The notes below the pieces were generated by a model that was not told the origin of the DNA, made no database searches, and saw only the letters and a list, made by a program, of their open reading frames with translations. A stretch of DNA of 16,387 nucleotides from Candidatus Parcubacteria bacterium (GTDB lineage Bacteria; Patescibacteriota; Patescibacteriia; CAIXNZ01). Position 1 is the stretch's first letter. Every line of letters starts with the position of its first letter. The position numbers were made by a program, and so were the translations under genes. Location of the stretch: contig JAPLYF010000087.1 of assembly GCA_026395675.1 (NCBI GenBank), positions 1 through 16,387 on the forward strand, written 5' to 3'. Shown piece after piece: positions 12,715 through 16,387 of the stretch.

Positions 12715-14823
12715 ATGCAAAAAAAATTTCTCCTGACGAAAAAGAGCCAGGGGCAAAAAAAGAAAAGATTTGACAGCCGGACTGCCAAAAAAGTTTTATT
12801 ACTTATTTTGATTTTGGCAGTTTTTTTATTTTGCAATATTGAATCTGTTTTGGCGGCGACCATAGAGCCGGGCTTAAATGAAATTGCTTCACCTTTGGGC
12901 TTGGGCACGATGGATATCAGAGTAACCATTGCGCAAATCATCAGGGTAGCTTTGGGTTTACTGGGCATTGTCGCGGTTGTGATTATACTTTATGGCGGTT
13001 TTTTGTATTTAACCTCAATGGGCGAGCCGGAAAAAATTAAAAAAGCTAAAGATGTGCTGCGCGATGGGGTAATTGGCTTAATTATAATTTTAATGGCTTT
13101 TGCCATTGCCAGTTTCATTATCAATGCCATAATGCAGGCAATCTATGGCCCGAATTTGGGCGTGCCGCCTAATTATGGCGATGGCGGCGGAGCTTTGGGC
13201 AATGGCATTATTGAAAGCCATTATCCAGGGCGCAATGCGGTTGATGTGCCCAGAAATACAAGTATTATAGTGACTTTTAAAGTGCCAATGAGCGTGGCTA
13301 GCATTGTTAATAATAATGGGACGCCAACTGATCTTACAGATGATACAATTGCCCTTCAAAGTGGCGTGCCAGTAGTGAAAATTCATCAGACAGGAGAAAT
13401 AATTAATGTTACTAAGGTGCGGGTTTCTTATACTCAGGATTTTAAAACATTTGTCTTTAAGCCCATTGATTATTTGGGCAGTCCTGACCAGCCGCTTAAT
13501 TATACGGTTGAACTGACTAATGATATTAAAAAGAGTGACAGGACTTCGGCTTTTGGCAGCTTTGGCGGCTATAAATGGAGCTTTGATGTGTCAACCAGGC
13601 TTGATTTAACGCCGCCCCAGGTTGAGTCAGTCATTCCCAAACCGCAAAATGAGTCCAAAAATTCCGTGCCTCGCAATATGGTAATTCAGATCAATTTCAA
13701 TGAAGCAATTAATCCCATGACCATTAACGGCAAAGTTGATCTGGAAAATGGCGGCAAAGTCGGACCAGAATTATTAAAAGCAGGCACATATGACATTATT
13801 AATGTTTTGCAATTATCAAATAAATATTTTGTGGCCGGGCAGTTTAATTATGGCAATCAGTATAGAACCGTGGAATTTGTTTCCAATGATCTGTGCGGTA
13901 AAAATGCCTGCGGCGAAGATGTTTTTTGCTTGCCCAGTTCTCAAAATATTGAGGTCTTGATCAAGGCCGCTACTTTAGACGGCAAAGGGCCGTCGGCCTT
14001 ATTTCCTTATGATGGCATTGTGGACATGGCTGATAATTCTCTGGATGGCAATAAAGATGGCCAGGCACAAGGGCCTCAAACACAAAGTACTTATCCGCCA
14101 TATAATTTCAATAATCCAACCGTAATTACCAGTCACGGTGATGATGCCCAGTGGAGTTTTTATACCAATGACATAATTGATTTAATTCCGCCGCAATTAG
14201 AGACAGGTTATTTGCCAGAGGCCGGGGCCACAAAGTTTAGCCCACTTGCTAGCATTATTATTCCTTTTGATAAATTAATGATGGCGACTTCTATTAAGCC
14301 AGACCGGGGATATGGTGACGGCTATTGTAAATGCACGACTGATGTAGATTGCGGCTGCGCCACTAATCCTGACAGCCCTCAGTGCGATACAGCCAATAAA
14401 TGCGACTTGGTCCATGGCTATTGTTTAAATAAAGATAATACCCAATTTGTCTGCACTGAAAGCATTCCTAAAGTTTTGTGTCCGAAACCGGCCAGGCAGG
14501 ACTGCCAGGAAAAACACCACCTCACTTTAGTCCAACCAATAGAATCAACTTATATACCTAGGGGCTACTGGCTAAGCAGCCAAAATAATCCAGAGGAAAC
14601 AACCATTGCTACGCTTGATCATTATCCTTTGGCAGAAGAAACAATTTATAGCATAATAGCAGGTTCAGGTCTCAGGGATCTGATGCAAAATTGCTATCAG
14701 CCCTGTTCTGGTCCGGGCTGCGCGCGCTTGGAAAAGTCAGGCGGAAAGCCAGGAGAGTATGAGAAAGGCGATCCTTGGTCTGGGACTTATCCTTCCTGCC
14801 AAATGCCGCCTAGCGGGCCATAA
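12715..14823 (+). CDS. VirB2/TrbC-like membrane anchor fused to large Ig-like surface region (paralogue 1)
   Basis: The 702-residue exported protein has a basic N-tail and a signal peptide (helix about 27-44, likely cut near ESVLA-A at 47-48). A two-helix VirB2/TrbC pilin-like domain follows: IASPLGLGT (57-65), helix about 73-100, the basic turn GEPEKIKKAKD (103-113) and a second helix at about 117-141. The basic turn should be cytoplasmic, putting the rest outside. The exterior has a Gly-rich linker (151-164) and about three Big_5-like Ig domains (about 167-292, 300-483 and 491-655), each opening with an ESHYPGRNAVDVP-like phrase. A Cys-rich insert lies at 537-597. Classic VirB2 ends soon after the second helix, so the long exterior is unusual. 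No SD. Function is unknown; adhesion or a surface fibre is inference. Confidence 0.75.
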   Translation: MQKKFLLTKKSQGQKKKRFDSRTAKKVLLLILILAVFLFCNIESVLAATIEPGLNEIASPLGLGTMDIRVTIAQIIRVALGLLGIVAVVIILYGGFLYLTSMGEPEKIKKAKDVLRDGVIGLIIILMAFAIASFIINAIMQAIYGPNLGVPPNYGDGGGALGNGIIESHYPGRNAVDVPRNTSIIVTFKVPMSVASIVNNNGTPTDLTDDTIALQSGVPVVKIHQTGEIINVTKVRVSYTQDFKTFVFKPIDYLGSPDQPLNYTVELTNDIKKSDRTSAFGSFGGYKWSFDVSTRLDLTPPQVESVIPKPQNESKNSVPRNMVIQINFNEAINPMTINGKVDLENGGKVGPELLKAGTYDIINVLQLSNKYFVAGQFNYGNQYRTVEFVSNDLCGKNACGEDVFCLPSSQNIEVLIKAATLDGKGPSALFPYDGIVDMADNSLDGNKDGQAQGPQTQSTYPPYNFNNPTVITSHGDDAQWSFYTNDIIDLIPPQLETGYLPEAGATKFSPLASIIIPFDKLMMATSIKPDRGYGDGYCKCTTDVDCGCATNPDSPQCDTANKCDLVHGYCLNKDNTQFVCTESIPKVLCPKPARQDCQEKHHLTLVQPIESTYIPRGYWLSSQNNPEETTIATLDHYPLAEETIYSIIAGSGLRDLMQNCYQPCSGPGCARLEKSGGKPGEYEKGDPWSGTYPSCQMPPSGP
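12859..13137 (+). repeat. Anchor module, copy 1 of a tandem gene duplication
   Basis: Residues 49-141 of the first surface protein align without gaps to residues 30-122 of the second (14924-15202). Long stretches such as PGLNEIASPLGLGT, IIRVALGLLGIVAVVII and YLTSMGEPEKIKKAKD are identical, and the DNA is also closely similar. The exteriors beyond this module do not align, so the anchor was kept while the exterior diverged or was swapped. Confidence 0.8.
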
Positions 14824-14836
14824 AGATTTTTGAATT

Positions 14837-16387
14837 ATGAAAAAAAGGGTTTTATTGAAAAAGATTTTGTTAACCCTGCTTATTGGGGCTGGTTTGTTTT
14901 TTATTACTTCTTCTGTTTCTGCTCAGATCCAGCCCGGCTTAAACGAAATTGCTTCTCCTTTGGGCTTGGGCACGCAGGATATCAGGGTAACAATTGCCAA
15001 TATCATCAGGGTGGCTTTGGGTTTATTGGGCATTGTGGCAGTGGTTATAATAATTTATGGCGGCGTGCTGTATCTGACTTCAATGGGCGAGCCGGAAAAA
15101 ATTAAAAAAGCCAAGGATTTATTAATCGCGGCCATAATTGGCCTGGTTATTATTCTGACTTCCTTTGCCATAGCTAGTTTTATTATCAGCAGTATTTTAA
15201 ATGCCACTGGTGTTGGGCCTGGTGTTAATGGAGTAATCATTCCAACTTGCGAAGAAACAGGAACATGCCCTCCTCCCCCTTGGCCCGGCTGTGCTGATCC
15301 TGATACTACAAGCATACATAAAAACGCGCCTTTTATTTGCAATTTAGATCCAAAACATGGGCCTAAGGGACAATTTGTTACTATTCAAGGCGGAAAATTT
15401 GGCAGTTATTTAGCCACTTACACTAAGGTTTTTTTCAGACAGGGAAGTACTGATTATGAAGCAACTGTGGCTTTATGTAATGGCCAGCCGTCCTGGAACG
15501 ATAACCAGATTGTGGTTGAAGTCCCAAATAATTTGCCTTTTAATGTAAGCGGCTCAAATAATTTTAAGGTTGTGGTTAAAATTGAAGGTTATGACAGCAG
15601 TGAAAAGTCAACTGGCGGTTTTCCGCCCAATGATCAATTTACATTAGATGAAGGTCAGCCAGGGCCTGGCATTGCTTGCATTGTGCCTGATAGCGGTAAA
15701 GAAAATACAGCAGTTAATGTTTTTGGCAAAAGATTTGGAGCAACTCAGGATTTTAGCACTTTAAGATTTTTTGGAAGTATAGATGCAACAGTAACTACTT
15801 GGGCAGATGAACTATTAAATAGCAGTGTGCCAGTGGGGGCAAAACGAGGCAATGTTTATGTCAGGGTGAATGGCCGGGAAAGCAATGGTTATGGCTTTAT
15901 AGTTACTTGCGAACAAGATACTGACTGCGGTTCGGGCTGTTGTTTTGACGGCTATTTTGGCAAGGAATGCGCGGATTTAAATTATTGTTTGCCAGGCCCT
16001 AATCAGAGTTGCGATACAGATATCAATGCGTCTGGCTGCCAGGCCGGCGATTGCCAGACCGGTCTTTTTTGTGATGTGACAAAAGGTTGCACTTGTCAGC
16101 CAGCCGGTCCGGGTACGCCTTGCGATCGAGATCCCCTAACACCAAGTTGCGAGCTAGATAATAATAAATGCGGTCAAGGATTATACTGTTCAGTACATGC
16201 CACACTTTCCTGCACTTGCCAATATTTGCCGCGCATTGATGATGTCCAGCCCCGGGATGGCGCGCCTGGTAATTTTATTACTCTTTGGGGACGCGGCTTT
16301 GGCAGTAGTTTTAATCCTAGCCGGACAAAAGTCATATTTTTAGGTGATACTACTGATCCCACTGATGATAAAGATGGTATTTTCCCT
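14837..16387 (+). CDS. VirB2/TrbC-like membrane anchor fused to IPT/TIG and Cys-rich surface region (paralogue 2, 3' end outside window)
   Basis: An uninterrupted frame of 517 codons runs from ATG 14837 off the right edge; it is easily missed because no stop lies in the window. It has a signal peptide (1-29, ending SSVSA-Q) and a two-helix VirB2/TrbC-like anchor (30-122) almost identical to the preceding gene. A Cys/Pro linker (CEETGTCPPPPWPGC, 138-152) leads to IPT/TIG-like domains at about 165-270 (GPKGQFVTIQGGKFG), 278-357 (VNVFGKRFG) and from 464 on (GAPGNFITLWGRGFG). Between the last two lies a Cys-rich block with 18 Cys in 104 residues (358-461). It starts 13 bases after paralogue 1, so it is co-transcribed. 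It would sit in the membrane with the exterior exposed. No SD. Confidence 0.78.
   Translation, partial: MKKRVLLKKILLTLLIGAGLFFITSSVSAQIQPGLNEIASPLGLGTQDIRVTIANIIRVALGLLGIVAVVIIIYGGVLYLTSMGEPEKIKKAKDLLIAAIIGLVIILTSFAIASFIISSILNATGVGPGVNGVIIPTCEETGTCPPPPWPGCADPDTTSIHKNAPFICNLDPKHGPKGQFVTIQGGKFGSYLATYTKVFFRQGSTDYEATVALCNGQPSWNDNQIVVEVPNNLPFNVSGSNNFKVVVKIEGYDSSEKSTGGFPPNDQFTLDEGQPGPGIACIVPDSGKENTAVNVFGKRFGATQDFSTLRFFGSIDATVTTWADELLNSSVPVGAKRGNVYVRVNGRESNGYGFIVTCEQDTDCGSGCCFDGYFGKECADLNYCLPGPNQSCDTDINASGCQAGDCQTGLFCDVTKGCTCQPAGPGTPCDRDPLTPSCELDNNKCGQGLYCSVHATLSCTCQYLPRIDDVQPRDGAPGNFITLWGRGFGSSFNPSRTKVIFLGDTTDPTDDKDGIFP
14924..15202 (+). repeat. Anchor module, copy 2 of a tandem gene duplication
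   Basis: This is the second copy of the two-helix anchor described for 12859-13137. Differences cluster in the second helix (DVLRDGVIGLIIILMA against DLLIAAIIGLVIILTS), while the basic turn between the helices is unchanged. Confidence 0.8.

Noticed and set aside
12696..12968. Minus-strand frames over the surface-protein genes (12696-12968, 13090-13386, 15055-15342, 16023-16362)
   Set aside because: They are antisense shadows of strongly supported coding sequence, with no ribosome sites or family signs.
14826..14839. Fourteen bases, ATTTTTGAATTATG, shared before rpsU (11800-11813) and paralogue 2
   Set aside because: It is AT-rich and short enough to be chance. No third copy precedes another gene here.
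14830..15105. Plus-strand frame of 91 codons at the start of paralogue 2
   Set aside because: It is out of frame with the 517-codon gene that carries the conserved anchor. Its product is a Phe/Gly-rich shadow of that gene.

Overview
The window looks like a chromosomal stretch from a Candidate Phyla Radiation (Patescibacteria, probably Parcubacteria-like) genome. It is AT-rich and Lys/Ile-rich and tightly packed with housekeeping genes. Most start codons lack a Shine-Dalgarno (SD) sequence. Short gene-poor gaps are full of small palindromes, and the right end carries large surface proteins built on a VirB2/TrbC-like two-helix anchor. The phylum assignment is inferred from style; no rRNA gene is present to test it.

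Layout. 1-91 holds the start of a minus-strand helix-turn-helix, transposase-like gene that leaves the window. 92-510 has no long gene but holds two compact promoter-structure-terminator units on the plus strand, both good small-RNA candidates. 511-3974 is a minus-strand dprA-topA pair. 3975-4584 is a long intergenic leader with a consensus promoter, nested inverted repeats, a loop complementary to a downstream SD, and an 86-bp palindromic repeat. It leads into a 110-residue membrane protein (4585-4917) of foreign-looking composition with its own terminator. 5020-5112 is a long branched hairpin ending the next operon. 5111-9442 is a four-gene minus-strand operon: an LCP-family envelope protein, der, a lipid/diacylglycerol kinase-like gene and pth. 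From a divergent promoter region (9443-9593) lepB and hisS run rightwards. They are followed by rpsU and a yqeY-like gene with a hairpin-rich repeat between them. Finally come two tandem surface-protein genes with nearly identical anchor domains but unrelated exteriors; the second leaves the window.

How it fits together. The core genes serve DNA topology and uptake/recombination (TopA, DprA), ribosome assembly and translation (Der, Pth, HisRS, bS21, YqeY), envelope building (LCP protein, lipid kinase-like protein) and export (LepB). LepB could process the signal peptides of the two exported proteins. The most unusual material is (a) the paired VirB2-anchor/Ig-like/Cys-rich surface proteins, (b) the two small-RNA candidates at 177-245 and 407-503, (c) the structured leader of the 110-residue membrane protein, and (d) the restriction of clear SD sequences to rpsU and that membrane protein.
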